In this document: piece after piece, positions 1 to 7,985 of the stretch | Layout: every line of letters starts with the position of its first letter | How positions within the stretch are numbered: the stretch's first letter is position 1 | Origin: Vreelandella hamiltonii | GTDB lineage: Bacteria > Pseudomonadota > Gammaproteobacteria > Pseudomonadales > Halomonadaceae | Direction of reading: 5' to 3' | Assembly (NCBI RefSeq): GCF_014651775.1 | Contig: NZ_BMXN01000013.1 | Span: forward strand, 1-64,000 | Length of the DNA stretch: 64,000 nt | Notes under the pieces: model-generated | What the model was told of the DNA's origin: nothing | Databases searched by the model: none | The model's input: only the letters and a program-made list of their open reading frames with translations | Program-made: the position numbers and the translations under genes

Positions 1-16
1 GAGAGTCAGAATTTGG

Positions 17-1384
17 GTGCCGTCCATGTCATACCTGCTGCCGTTGTGGAGACTATATTCTGGCCTGGCTCAGGGAATGAATTCCACACTCAGCGTCGAA
101 GAGCCGTACAAAGTCAATCTGCTGGACACTTACCGCGACCGGATCACGCTGGGGGCTGATTTTGCAGCTGGTCGCTACATACGTGACGACGGCAACACGC
201 GGCTAGTCACTGATGATCCGAGCGAAATTTTTACGATTGAAAGGGCGGGGCCGAAATGGGAAACCGGCCCGAATGGTTTGCTGCGTGAAGTGCCTGCGAA
301 TACGCTGGGGCGAGACTGGTTAGATGGACGTTGTGTGGGGGTCAGCGTTGAGTCAGTCGCAACAAATGTGCGTACGTTTTCTAGTGATTATGCTGGGTGG
401 TCCGCTATAACGGGGAATCAAAACTTTTTTGACGAGTCATTACAGGACAGATATGGGAATACAGGCTGTTGGGTTTTTCAAAGAAGTGACGCAGGCTCCG
501 GCTATATATCTCGATCTCTCACTCTCCCTGCTAATACGCGATACTGCATTTCTTTTGAGTTCAAGCCGCTAGTCGATCATGGGTCTGTACGCATTGGGCT
601 GCATGAAAATCAGTTTGTTAATGGTACAACTTATGTAACATACAATATTAGTAGCAAGCAGGTTTTTTTATCTACTCAAAGAGATGACGTCAATTTCGGG
701 GTGATTCATCTGAGTGATGGATGGGTTAGAATTTGGGCGTCAGATGTCACGACAGCGTCACCGTCAGGCGGGTTTGGTGGCGGACTGATATGGCCGGTAG
801 GTGTGCCTTCAGGTATCCCGTGTTTTTTAATGGGTGATTATCAAATTGAGCAGGGTTTATCACCTACTTCCATAATTCCTTCAACAGACTCGATCACCAC
901 ACGCCCTGCAGATAAAATAGCTAAAGCGGATGCGCAGCTAAATCAAAGCCAAGGTGCATGGCTTCTCCGTTACATCAAACCCCGCGCTCAAGGTTTTGCA
1001 TATATTTTGGGTCTTGGGAACGCGAATGATGAGCAGCTTGTTATTGGCAATAGCAACCAAGGCACTACATACATCGATGTTCGGAATGGTGTTACGCAGG
1101 CATTGTTGGCCAGGAGTTACCAGTCAGCCCCTGGGGCTCTTGAGATCAGTGGCTTTACATATCAAAAAACACAAGCTGGATATTTGTTTCGTTTCTATGT
1201 GAATGGTGCACATGTTGGTGAGTTTACAGCAGATCGTTTGCCCAACGCATTTGCCAGCAACATCGGCGTGGGCCAGCGTCGCGCAAACTCCAACACGCTC
1301 TACGCCAACACAGTTATCGAGAGCGTAAATTATTTGCCGTATGCGCTGGGGCAATCCGAAATGCAGGAGCTAACAGCACTATGA
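17..1384 (+). CDS. Phage tail fibre/spike-like protein (5' end uncertain, possibly partial)
   Basis: A 455-residue product if started at the GTG at 17, but the frame stays open to the left edge, so the true start may lie outside; an ATG at 77 is another choice. Residues 109-117 (VSVESVATN) and the following W-rich, beta-strand-like stretch resemble the block found in phage head-spike and tail-fibre proteins that carry concanavalin/LamG-like carbohydrate-binding modules; residues 300-450 look like a second beta-rich module. The gene is visibly more AT-rich than the chromosome to the right, as phage receptor-binding genes often are. Its stop overlaps the next start by 4 bases (ATGA), so the two are probably translated together. 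Role inferred: host recognition at the virion tail. The exact family is not certain. Confidence 0.6.
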   Translation: MPSMSYLLPLWRLYSGLAQGMNSTLSVEEPYKVNLLDTYRDRITLGADFAAGRYIRDDGNTRLVTDDPSEIFTIERAGPKWETGPNGLLREVPANTLGRDWLDGRCVGVSVESVATNVRTFSSDYAGWSAITGNQNFFDESLQDRYGNTGCWVFQRSDAGSGYISRSLTLPANTRYCISFEFKPLVDHGSVRIGLHENQFVNGTTYVTYNISSKQVFLSTQRDDVNFGVIHLSDGWVRIWASDVTTASPSGGFGGGLIWPVGVPSGIPCFLMGDYQIEQGLSPTSIIPSTDSITTRPADKIAKADAQLNQSQGAWLLRYIKPRAQGFAYILGLGNANDEQLVIGNSNQGTTYIDVRNGVTQALLARSYQSAPGALEISGFTYQKTQAGYLFRFYVNGAHVGEFTADRLPNAFASNIGVGQRRANSNTLYANTVIESVNYLPYALGQSEMQELTAL

Positions 1385-2001
1385 ACATGATCGACGCCAT
1401 CCTACACCTACCCGCTGACTCTGATCTGCCGGATACAGTCACAGACGAAACCGGCAACCCAGCACTGAGCGACCCCAGCGCAATCACCTCTACTGGCGAC
1501 CGCCTCCACTACGTGCGCTTGCCCAATGAGCAACTGACAGTATGGCGCTCACACGCAACAGTGCTGGCTGAAACCCTCTACACAGGCGTCGGTACCGCTG
1601 ATCGTCTATATCAGCAAATCAAAGCAGACCCTGAGGCGCTTGCACTTTACGAATCGGTCTACGACACAAGCCCACGAGAGATCGACGACGGCGAAGGCGG
1701 CACCACAACGTACGTCCCGCCCTTCAAGTTCGGCATGCTCGCAGAGAGCACAATGCCCGTTCCTGAGTCCGTAACAAGCCGCCAGGGCATGGAACAGCTC
1801 ATACGCAGCGGTCTAGACGAACAAGTAGACGACGCCATCAACGGCATCGCCGACTCCGTAGAGCGCAAACTGGCCCGTAACTGGCTAGACAAAGCCAGCA
1901 TCTGGGAGCGCAACAACCCCCAGCTGCTAGCTATCAGCAACGCGCTAGGGCTATCAACACAAGACGTCGACAGCCTCTTTATTCAAGCGGCGACGTTATA
2001 G
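1381..2001 (+). CDS. Tail-fibre-associated phage protein, hypothetical
   Basis: A 206-residue acidic protein starting inside the stop of the fibre gene. The last 75 residues (from about SRQGMEQLIRSGL to the end) match the helical C-terminal block common in small proteins next to phage tail fibres: a residue set for 'shift the range, node to sum, W-x-A/W-E-R-x-x-P, small alpha-helical end'. Those proteins are usually listed as tail-fibre-linked hypotheticals or putative assembly factors. The N-terminal part has no motif I recognise. Gene order and the ATGA overlap support a role with the fibre, but the activity is unknown. Confidence 0.55.
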   Translation: MNMIDAILHLPADSDLPDTVTDETGNPALSDPSAITSTGDRLHYVRLPNEQLTVWRSHATVLAETLYTGVGTADRLYQQIKADPEALALYESVYDTSPREIDDGEGGTTTYVPPFKFGMLAESTMPVPESVTSRQGMEQLIRSGLDEQVDDAINGIADSVERKLARNWLDKASIWERNNPQLLAISNALGLSTQDVDSLFIQAATL

Positions 2002-2084
2002 ATAGGTAGAAGAGGAGTGGCCACCCTAGGTGCGGACACACCTAATGTGGCCACCAACAAGCAGATCAAGCCTGCAAGTCGGCC

Positions 2085-2119
2085 TAGACTCCCCTGCCTC
2101 GCGAGGCACAGGCAGTCTA
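2085..2119 (+). terminator. Imperfect hairpin after the tail genes
   Basis: TAGACT at 2085-2090 pairs with AGTCTA at 2114-2119, and inside it TGCCT (2095-2099) pairs with AGGCA (2104-2108). No T-run follows, so an intrinsic terminator is only one option; an mRNA-processing or attenuation structure ahead of com is another. Confidence 0.3.
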
Positions 2120-2125
2120 AGCCAA

Positions 2126-2149
2126 ACGTTAGAACGTTAGAACGTTAGA
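2126..2149 (+). repeat. Three tandem 8-bp direct repeats upstream of com
   Basis: The unit ACGTTAGA occurs three times head to tail (2126-2133, 2134-2141, 2142-2149), flanked by an inverted AAGCC (2119-2123) and GGCTT (2151-2155). It lies 12 bases before the com start, so it overlaps the leader or promoter. It could be a regulator binding array or a slippage-prone spacer. Confidence 0.8.
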
Positions 2150-2161
2150 AGGCTTGATATA

Positions 2162-2356
2162 GTGTTAATAGAAATCCGTTGTAAACAGTGCAATCGCAAG
2201 CTGGCCAACGTCAGCGACTATCAGTTCATCGAAATAAAGTGCCCACGCTGTAGGCACTTAAACCAGCAGAGAGCCACGAGCTCCAAACCTCAACAGGAGA
2301 CGCCTCGTGGCTACCCCAATCATTCCCTGGATGGGCGGCAAGCGCCGTCTTGCTGA
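2162..2356 (+). CDS. com: Com-like zinc-finger regulator of the downstream methylase
   Basis: A 64-residue protein, close to the roughly 62 residues of phage Mu Com. It has CxxC at residues 7-10 and CxxC at 27-30, a four-cysteine zinc finger, and a basic, Gln-rich tail. The start is GTG at 2162, with AGAAGG about 9 bases upstream. Mu Com is an mRNA-binding protein that opens a stem-loop over the mom start and activates translation; this family is often annotated as a DNA-binding regulator. Here the last 17 codons overlap the start of a DNA adenine methylase gene, and com's own sequence contains two hairpins, the second covering that start. A role as translational activator of the methylase is therefore inferred. 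Confidence 0.75.
   Translation: MLIEIRCKQCNRKLANVSDYQFIEIKCPRCRHLNQQRATSSKPQQETPRGYPNHSLDGRQAPSC
2237..2312 (+). promoter_or_regulatory. Tandem RNA hairpins over the methylase start (Com target plus translation-inhibitor stem)
   Basis: Hairpin 1 is AAGTGCC (2237-2243) with GGCACTT (2253-2259) around a 9-base loop. Hairpin 2 starts 12 bases later: AGCCACGAG (2272-2280) pairs perfectly with CTCGTGGCT (2304-2312), which contains the methylase GTG start at 2307-2309. CTCC (2281-2284) further pairs with GGAG (2296-2299), the Shine-Dalgarno core, across a 4-base bulge, leaving an 11-base loop. The closed form would therefore block both ribosome-binding elements. The layout matches the Com-binding site followed by the inhibitory stem in Mu com-mom. 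The pairing is seen in the sequence; the function is inferred. Confidence 0.7.
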
Positions 2357-3098
2357 TCGTATCTTCCCGCTGATGCCGCCGCACCAGTGCTACGTAGAGC
2401 CCTTCGCAGGAGGGGCCGCGCTGTTCTTCCTGCGCCCCTCTCCCGCAGACGTCGAGGTACTAAACGACGTCAACGGCGACTTGGTGAACCTATATCGTGT
2501 GGTGCAGAACCACCTGGAGGAATTTGTTAGGCAGTTCAAGTGGGCACTCTCCAGCCGCCAAGTGTTCGAGTGGCTGAAGATGACACGCCCGGAAACGCTC
2601 ACGGACATCCAGAGGGCCGCCCGCTTCTACTATCTACAGCAGAACGCCTTCGGAGCGCGCATCGAAGGCCAGACCTTTGGCACCGCTACCACCACCCCAC
2701 CAGGGCTAAACCTGCTGCGCCTGGAGGAGTCGCTGTCCGCTGCACACTTGCGCTTAGCCAGCACGTTCATTGAACACCTAAGCTGGCAAGACTGCATCGA
2801 GCGATACGATCGACCCCACACGCTGTTCTATATGGACCCGCCATACTGGCAGACAGAAGGATATGGGGTACCCTTTGGCATAGAGCAGTACGAGGAAATG
2901 GCGAGCATGCTGGCCAAGCTGAAAGGCAAGGCCATCATCAGCCTCAACGACCACCCAGACATCCGCCGGATCTTTGCGGACTACCACATCGAAACCACCG
3001 ACATCCGCTACACCGTCGGCGGCGGCAAAGGCTCAGACGCCAAAGAGGTGCTGATCTTCAGTTGGGATGTGGATACAGAACCGGCGGGATTGTTTTAG
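2307..3098 (+). CDS. Prophage DNA adenine-N6 methyltransferase, D12/Dam class
   Basis: A 263-residue protein with the D12-class order: an N-terminal PWMGGKRRL segment at 7-15, the S-adenosylmethionine-binding FAGGAA motif at 33-38, and the catalytic DPPY at 177-180. The start is GTG at 2307 behind AGGAGA at 2295-2300. It overlaps com by 50 bases in another frame, and its start region is buried in a hairpin, so translation probably needs Com or passage of ribosomes along com. Probable role: methylating phage DNA late in infection to escape host restriction. No restriction partner is visible, so this looks like an orphan enzyme. The recognition site cannot be told from the sequence. Confidence 0.88.
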   Translation: MATPIIPWMGGKRRLADRIFPLMPPHQCYVEPFAGGAALFFLRPSPADVEVLNDVNGDLVNLYRVVQNHLEEFVRQFKWALSSRQVFEWLKMTRPETLTDIQRAARFYYLQQNAFGARIEGQTFGTATTTPPGLNLLRLEESLSAAHLRLASTFIEHLSWQDCIERYDRPHTLFYMDPPYWQTEGYGVPFGIEQYEEMASMLAKLKGKAIISLNDHPDIRRIFADYHIETTDIRYTVGGGKGSDAKEVLIFSWDVDTEPAGLF

Positions 3099-3124
3099 AC
3101 ACCTACAAGCAAGGAGCACTCACT

Positions 3125-3544
3125 ATGTTGCAGCCAGCATTAGTTCAACAGATTCTTGAAGCTATTGGGGAGGGTGAGTATGTAGGCACCCGGCTAGGCC
3201 AGCTTTACAAACAGTTTGTAGGTGATGACGTTCAAGCAGCGAGCGAGAACGACTATCTAAAGTTTGTCTATCACATGGACGAAATATACGACGCTGGCCT
3301 TATCAAAAATCGAGATCTCAAACCTGAATACCGGTGGGGGCAGTCACGGGAATTGGGAGGGGGTAGAAGTTACGCAAATGTCCACTTAATACTGACGCCT
3401 GTGGGGGCTGAAGTTCTAAAAGAGCTTAACAAGCCCAAAGGGCTAGATAGGTTCATACAGGCTATCAGGTCAGCTGGAGCGGTGGCAGGTCAAGAAGCGC
3501 TGAAATATGGAATAGGTGAGCTTTTCAAGGGGTCAGTTGGCTGA
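3125..3544 (+). CDS. Small prophage protein, winged-helix/DUF2513-like (tentative)
   Basis: The ATG at 3125, with AAGGAGC at 3110-3116 in front, gives 139 residues; the frame runs upstream to 3062 but that would overlap the methylase gene. The middle (FVYHMDEIYDAGLI) and the later LTPVGAEVLKEL stretch resemble the DUF2513 pattern, in which a short helix-turn-helix-like body ends in LTxxGHEFL. The His of that pattern is replaced here. The C-terminal 40 residues are predicted helical. The function is unknown; it is the last prophage gene before the tRNA. Confidence 0.5.
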   Translation: MLQPALVQQILEAIGEGEYVGTRLGQLYKQFVGDDVQAASENDYLKFVYHMDEIYDAGLIKNRDLKPEYRWGQSRELGGGRSYANVHLILTPVGAEVLKELNKPKGLDRFIQAIRSAGAVAGQEALKYGIGELFKGSVG

Positions 3545-3753
3545 CATTTCCTGGTGCCAAAGAACCTGCAAATTCTAAGCAGTTTCCTTTGACGACTCCA
3601 TGCCAAATAAAACGCTAGGGAGTGCCAAATACGGCGCGCGCTTACAACGAAATCGGCGGTCAAGAGACAGCAGGACAGTGAGAAAAGAGAAACAGCGAGA
3701 CCTGCAGTGTTCCCAGGGTGATTCCCAAATCAGCCCCAGGGCCCAGAAACGAC

Positions 3754-3788
3754 GAAGGGGAATCAACATAATATGTTGATTCCCCTTC
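3754..3788. terminator. Perfect 16-bp hairpin beside tRNA-Ser
   Basis: Bases 3754-3769 pair without mismatch with 3773-3788 around a 3-base loop. It lies 8 bases beyond the 3' end of the minus-strand tRNA-Ser, where a tRNA terminator is expected, but no clear T-run follows on either strand. It also sits exactly at the prophage-chromosome junction. The region 3545-3753 holds nothing else I can identify. Confidence 0.45.
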
Positions 3789-3796
3789 TATATTCG

Positions 3797-3884
3797 TGGC
3801 GGAGAGGGAGGGATTCGAACCCTCGAAGCCTTTCGACTTACACACTTTCCAGGCGTGCTCCTTCGACCACTCGGACACCTCTCC
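3797..3884 (-). tRNA. tRNA-Ser(GGA)
   Basis: An 88-base gene with encoded CCA (TGG at 3797-3799 on the plus strand), the long variable arm of class II tRNAs, and a CTGGAAA anticodon loop, giving anticodon GGA. The acceptor stem GGAGAGG pairs with the 3' end. Its 3' end faces the prophage, so it is the likely attachment site. Confidence 0.95.
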
Positions 3885-3991
3885 ACATTGTGTGCTCTGC
3901 TGCAGGGCGTTGCCTTTCTCAACAGAACGGCGCATATACTATGCGTTAAGCTGTGAAATAGCAAGCCTTTTTCACGTCAGGGCTTTTCACG

Positions 3992-4498
3992 TCAAGGGCT
4001 GGGCAGCACGGCATAGCGGCTGCTGGCTTCCAGACATAGCGTGTCGCCGCAGTAGAGCTGCTGGCTGAGCGCGATGCTGCCTTTGCCGCGTTCGCGCAGC
4101 CGTTCTGCCAGCGTTGCGGGGCCGTCGCTACTGCTGGGCGTACAGATGAGGCGGTAGTCGCCGGTCACCGGGGCAACGAAGCGCTGGCTGGCCTCCGCCA
4201 CGACCACGTCTTGTGCCCTTCCCTGCTGGCGCAGCCACAGGGTCACCCAACACCATCCTTGCAGGGTGGCTTGTGCTGCCAGGGCACCGCCAAAGCCGGT
4301 GCCTTTATCATTGAGGTTAGGCGCCAGCGCCAGGTGCCAGGTCAACGCGTCGTTGGCGTGGCTCACGTCACTGATGCCCAAGGCTCCCACCATGGGAATC
4401 GCCTCGCCCAGCCAGCGGTGGAAGGCGTGCAGGTCTTCCTTGCCCTCTGGCAGCGGTAGACGCGGGTGCGGTAGGCCTGGCTGGCGTGACGGGCTCAT
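3992..4498 (-). CDS. YiiD-type C-terminal-domain thioesterase
   Basis: A 168-residue protein matching the thioesterase domain found at the C-terminus of E. coli YiiD, here on its own without the acetyltransferase half. The hot-dog-fold core is seen in the GTGFGGALAAQATLQGW stretch near residue 70 and the VVVAEASQRFVAPVTGDY strand region. The start ATG follows GGAG by 6 bases. The predicted activity is acyl-CoA or acyl-carrier thioester hydrolysis; the substrate is unknown. It is the last of five minus-strand genes (yadG, yadH, queF, nitroreductase, this one), 25 bases after the nitroreductase. Confidence 0.7.
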   Translation of the reverse strand: MSPSRQPGLPHPRLPLPEGKEDLHAFHRWLGEAIPMVGALGISDVSHANDALTWHLALAPNLNDKGTGFGGALAAQATLQGWCWVTLWLRQQGRAQDVVVAEASQRFVAPVTGDYRLICTPSSSDGPATLAERLRERGKGSIALSQQLYCGDTLCLEASSRYAVLPSP

Positions 4499-4523
4499 GG
4501 TGGGCTCCTCGGCGGTTAAGCGC

Positions 4524-5084
4524 TCAATCCCAGCGTTCGACGAAATCGGCGGCGTTATGCTCGGGTACCGGCTTGTGACGACCGGCCAGGCTGCCCAAGT
4601 AGATGAACGCGACTACTTCATCCTCCTTGTCCAGCCCCATGCCCTTGCGCACCACCGGGTCGAAGGCATACTTGCCGCTGCGCCACATGGCGCCCAAGCC
4701 CAGGGCGTGTGCGGCCAACAGAATCCCGTGGGCAGCACAGCCCGCTGAAATGACCTGTTCGACCTTGGGCACCTTGGCAATATCTGGCGTCACCTTGGCA
4801 ATCACGGCGATCACCATGGGCGCGCGCAGGGGCTTTTTGCGGGCAGCGTTCAGGGTGTCATCGCTGGCGTGCGGGTCTTCCTGGAACTCCGCTTCGGCGA
4901 ACAGTTCTCCCAGTCGCTCGCGCCCTTCTCCGACGAACTCGATAAACCGCCACGGGCGTAGCTCCTTGTGGTCGGGGGCACGCAGGGCGGCGCGGTAGAT
5001 GGCGCTGAGCTGTTCCGGGCTGGGGGCAGGCTCGGTGAGCTTGCCCATGGAGCTACGTTCGTGCAGCAGCGTAAGAGCGTCCAT
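4524..5084 (-). CDS. Nitroreductase family protein, YdjA-like
   Basis: A 186-residue protein from the ATG at 5084, which has AAGGAGA 6 bases upstream; the frame could extend to a GTG at 5114 but without a ribosome site. The N-terminal MDALTLLxxRSSxGKLxEPAP and the RAPDHKELRPWRF stretch are close to E. coli YdjA, a minimal FMN-dependent nitroreductase that lacks the longer helical insertions of NfsB. It probably reduces nitro or quinone-like compounds with NAD(P)H; the physiological substrate is unknown. It lies 26 bases after queF on the same strand. Confidence 0.8.
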   Translation of the reverse strand: MDALTLLHERSSMGKLTEPAPSPEQLSAIYRAALRAPDHKELRPWRFIEFVGEGRERLGELFAEAEFQEDPHASDDTLNAARKKPLRAPMVIAVIAKVTPDIAKVPKVEQVISAGCAAHGILLAAHALGLGAMWRSGKYAFDPVVRKGMGLDKEDEVVAFIYLGSLAGRHKPVPEHNAADFVERWD

Positions 5085-5110
5085 TGGTGTCTCCTTGTCC
5101 TGGGTCGGTA

Positions 5111-5944
5111 TCACTGGCGCGCCAGGCGTAGCGGGCTGGGCGGCGCCATGCCCGGCGTGGCACGCCAGGGGCTAATGTCCAGCCCACCACGGCGCACGTA
5201 ACGCGCCAGCACCAGCAGTGATTCTGGCTGGGCGTACTGCATTAGGTCCGTGAAGATATGCTCGACGCAGTGCTCGTGAAAATCCTGATGCTGGCGGTAG
5301 CCAATCAGGTAGCGCAGCAGTCCTTCGCGGTCGAGGCGCGGGCCTTTATAGCGAATCAGCACGCTCCCCCAGTCGGGCTGCCCGGTCACGGGGCAGTTCG
5401 ATTTGAGCAGATGCGAATGCAGCGTCTCTTCCACGATATCATCGTGGGTGGTCAGGTGCTCGGCGCTGGGGGTGTAGTGGCTGACCTCGATATCCAGGTC
5501 GTCCAGGCACTCCCCTGGCAAGCGTCGCGGGGCCAGCGCTTCGTCATCCACCGGCAACAGCTCGACGCTGACCGGGGCACCCGCCGCACCGCTCAGGTCG
5601 CGCACCAGGATGGCTTCTACCTCGGCCTGGCTGGCAAAGCGCGTCTGGTTGAGGCTGTTGAGGTAGAGCTTCCAGGATTTGGACTCGATCAACTGCGGCG
5701 AGCTTGCCGGCAGCCGAAAGCGCGCCACCGCCACCACCGGCTTGCCGCGTCCATTCAGCCAAGAGACTTCGAAGGCGTGCCACTCGTCTTCACCCACGAA
5801 GGGCAACGCGCTTTCTTCGATCCCCAGCGGCGCGCGATTGGCCGCCCGAGGAATGGGGTACAGCAGTGCCGCATCGTACTGTTCTGGGTAGGCAGAATCG
5901 CGCCCCAGCGGCGCGTGTTCCAGAGTATCAGGGCGGTGTGCCAT
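5111..5944 (-). CDS. queF: NADPH-dependent 7-cyano-7-deazaguanine reductase
   Basis: A 277-residue long-form QueF (E. coli 282). It reduces the nitrile of preQ0 to the amine of preQ1 on the way to queuosine in tRNA. The catalytic Cys184 lies in SNCPVTGQPDWG, with Asp191 as the proton donor; the QueF signature SKSWKLYLNSLNQT is at about 89-101. The start chosen, ATG at 5944, has GGAG 9 bases before it; two ATGs further upstream lack spacing for a ribosome site. It sits 38 bases after yadH on the same strand, which leaves no room for a preQ1 riboswitch. Confidence 0.95.
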   Translation of the reverse strand: MAHRPDTLEHAPLGRDSAYPEQYDAALLYPIPRAANRAPLGIEESALPFVGEDEWHAFEVSWLNGRGKPVVAVARFRLPASSPQLIESKSWKLYLNSLNQTRFASQAEVEAILVRDLSGAAGAPVSVELLPVDDEALAPRRLPGECLDDLDIEVSHYTPSAEHLTTHDDIVEETLHSHLLKSNCPVTGQPDWGSVLIRYKGPRLDREGLLRYLIGYRQHQDFHEHCVEHIFTDLMQYAQPESLLVLARYVRRGGLDISPWRATPGMAPPSPLRLARQ

Positions 5945-5982
5945 GCAAAACGTCTCCATCAAACCAGGGGCCCTTGGGGCAC

Positions 5983-6756
5983 TTAACTGCGAATACCTTT
6001 GCCACGCTCCAGCATGGTCAGCGCCACCATGAACAGCACCACGATGAACGCCATGATCGCCGTCAGCGCCCAGCCGACGGGAATGTCAGACACCCCCAGA
6101 AAGCCATAGCGGAAGACGTTGACCATGTACAGAATCGGGTTGAGCATCGAGACGCCCTGCCAGAAGTCCGGCAGCATCGAAATCGAGTAGAACACGCCGC
6201 CCAGGTAGGTCAGCGGGGTCAGGATGAACGTCGGCACGATGGAAATGTCATCGAACTTGTTCGCCAGCAGGGCATTGATGAAGCCACCTATGGAGAACAG
6301 CGCCGAGGTCAGCACCACGACCAGTATCGTGAGCAGCGGATGCTCCACCGTCAAGCGGGTGAAGAACAGCGATACCAGCGTCACGATGAGCCCAACGCCC
6401 AGGCCTCGGGCCATGCCGCCCAGAATGAAGCCAGAAAGAATCACGCTATTGGGCATGGGCGAGACCATCATCTCTTCCACCGAGCGCTGAAACTTGTTGG
6501 AAAAGAAGCTGGAGGCCACGTTGGAGTAGCTGTTGGTGATCACCGACATCATGATCAACCCGGGCACGATGAAATCCATATAGCTGAAGCCATCCATCTC
6601 ACCAATGCGCGAGCCGATCAGGCTGCCGAAAATGATGAAGTACATGGCCATGGTGATCGACGGTGGCAGCAGGGTTTGCGGCCAGATACGGGTAAACCGC
6701 TTGATCTCCTTGAGCACCAGTGTCCACAGCGCGACCAGGGTTTGTGTGGCATTCAT
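5983..6756 (-). CDS. yadH: ABC-2 type transporter permease, YadH family
   Basis: A 257-residue membrane protein with six hydrophobic segments and the ABC-2 hallmark loop (NKFQRSVEEMMVSPMP) near residue 90, closely like E. coli YadH. It pairs with the YadG ATPase gene, whose stop overlaps this start by 4 bases. The direction is predicted to be export; the substrate of YadGH is not established. Position within a queF-containing gene string is noted separately. Confidence 0.9.
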   Translation of the reverse strand: MNATQTLVALWTLVLKEIKRFTRIWPQTLLPPSITMAMYFIIFGSLIGSRIGEMDGFSYMDFIVPGLIMMSVITNSYSNVASSFFSNKFQRSVEEMMVSPMPNSVILSGFILGGMARGLGVGLIVTLVSLFFTRLTVEHPLLTILVVVLTSALFSIGGFINALLANKFDDISIVPTFILTPLTYLGGVFYSISMLPDFWQGVSMLNPILYMVNVFRYGFLGVSDIPVGWALTAIMAFIVVLFMVALTMLERGKGIRS

Positions 6757-7715
6757 GCGTTGGCCTCCTGCTGCTCACGTTGATCCAGAGCCGCCTGGCT
6801 GCTCTCTACCATGGAAACGAACATCTCTTCCAGACGATTGGCGCGGTTGCGCATGGAAACCACTTGAATGCCCTGCTCACTGAGCGATGAGAACACGTCG
6901 TTCAGCTGCTGGCCTCGGTGAATGGCCACCGAAAGCTGGGAGGGCTCCACTCGGTGGACCTCGAAACCCGGCACCTGCGGCGCTTGCGCGACGGGAGCCG
7001 CCAGGTCCAGCAGGAAGGTTTCCGTGTCCAGCTCGGCCAGCAGCTCGCGCACGCTGGTATTACGCACGATCTCGCCGTGATTGATGATGGCGATATTGCG
7101 GCACAGGCTTTCGGCTTCTTCCAGATAGTGGGTCGTCAGAATGATCGTCGTGCCTTCGTCGCGGTTGATGCGCCGCATGTACTCCCACATGCTGCGACGC
7201 AGCTCGATATCCACCCCCGCCGTTGGCTCATCGAGAATCAGCAGCTTGGGGCGATGCATCAGCGCACGCGCAATCATCAGGCGGCGCTTCATGCCGCCGG
7301 AGAGCATCCGCGCGCTGCCGTTGCGTTTTTCCCACAACCCCAGGTCGGTCAGCAGCTGCTGGGCACGGGGCAGCGCTTCACTACGCCGCATGCCGTAATA
7401 GCCCGCCTGGGCCAATACGATATCCAGCACTTTCTCGAACTGGTTGAAGTTGAACTCCTGCGGCACCACGCCCAACTGGTACTTGGCTTTGGCAAAATCC
7501 TTGTCGATGTCGATACCAAAAATCGACACCTTGCCCGCGGTTTTCTGCACCAGGGAACATACCACGCCCAGAGTGGTGGATTTACCTGCCCCATTGGGGC
7601 CCAGCAGTGCAAAGAAGTCGCCCTGCTGAACGTCCAGATCAATCCCTTTTAACGCTTGAAAGCCGTTGCCGTACACCTTGGTAAGGCCACGGATCGACAA
7701 CGCCGGTTCGGCCAT
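6753..7715 (-). CDS. yadG: ABC transporter ATPase, YadG family
   Basis: A 320-residue ATPase with Walker A GPNGAGKST near residue 38, the signature LSGGMKRRL and Walker B LLILDEPTAGVD. The C-terminal extension of about 90 residues is typical of ABC-2 exporter ATPases. The ATG at 7715 has AGGA 7 bases upstream; the ATG two codons earlier is too close to it. It is the first gene of the minus-strand group that includes yadH and probably queF and the two enzymes after it. Confidence 0.92.
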   Translation of the reverse strand: MAEPALSIRGLTKVYGNGFQALKGIDLDVQQGDFFALLGPNGAGKSTTLGVVCSLVQKTAGKVSIFGIDIDKDFAKAKYQLGVVPQEFNFNQFEKVLDIVLAQAGYYGMRRSEALPRAQQLLTDLGLWEKRNGSARMLSGGMKRRLMIARALMHRPKLLILDEPTAGVDIELRRSMWEYMRRINRDEGTTIILTTHYLEEAESLCRNIAIINHGEIVRNTSVRELLAELDTETFLLDLAAPVAQAPQVPGFEVHRVEPSQLSVAIHRGQQLNDVFSSLSEQGIQVVSMRNRANRLEEMFVSMVESSQAALDQREQQEANA

Positions 7716-7985
7716 GAACATGTCCTGTCAGCAAAATGAGAGCTTATGAAGCTAGATGGGAAGATATCGGGGCGAACGCATATTTTTTCAAGCTAACGAA
7801 CTCGATGCCCTCACGGCGAGTCAGATGACTGTTTTACAAAGGTTAAGGCTACATTAGGCGACACTTTGCCACGCTATTGCAGCAGAACTCAGGCAATTAA
7901 TACTTTAGTATGACGCGCGCACCGAGCGCTGCGTCAGCACCGGTGCCAAGGGAACAATCGAACATAACAGAGAGCTTGCCTGATA

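Noticed and set aside
5945..5982. A preQ1 riboswitch ahead of queF
   Set aside because: Only 38 bases separate yadH and queF, and no pseudoknot-like pattern is seen.
5704..6783. A 359-codon open frame rich in His, Arg and Gln
   Set aside because: It is antisense to queF and yadH and has no family resemblance.
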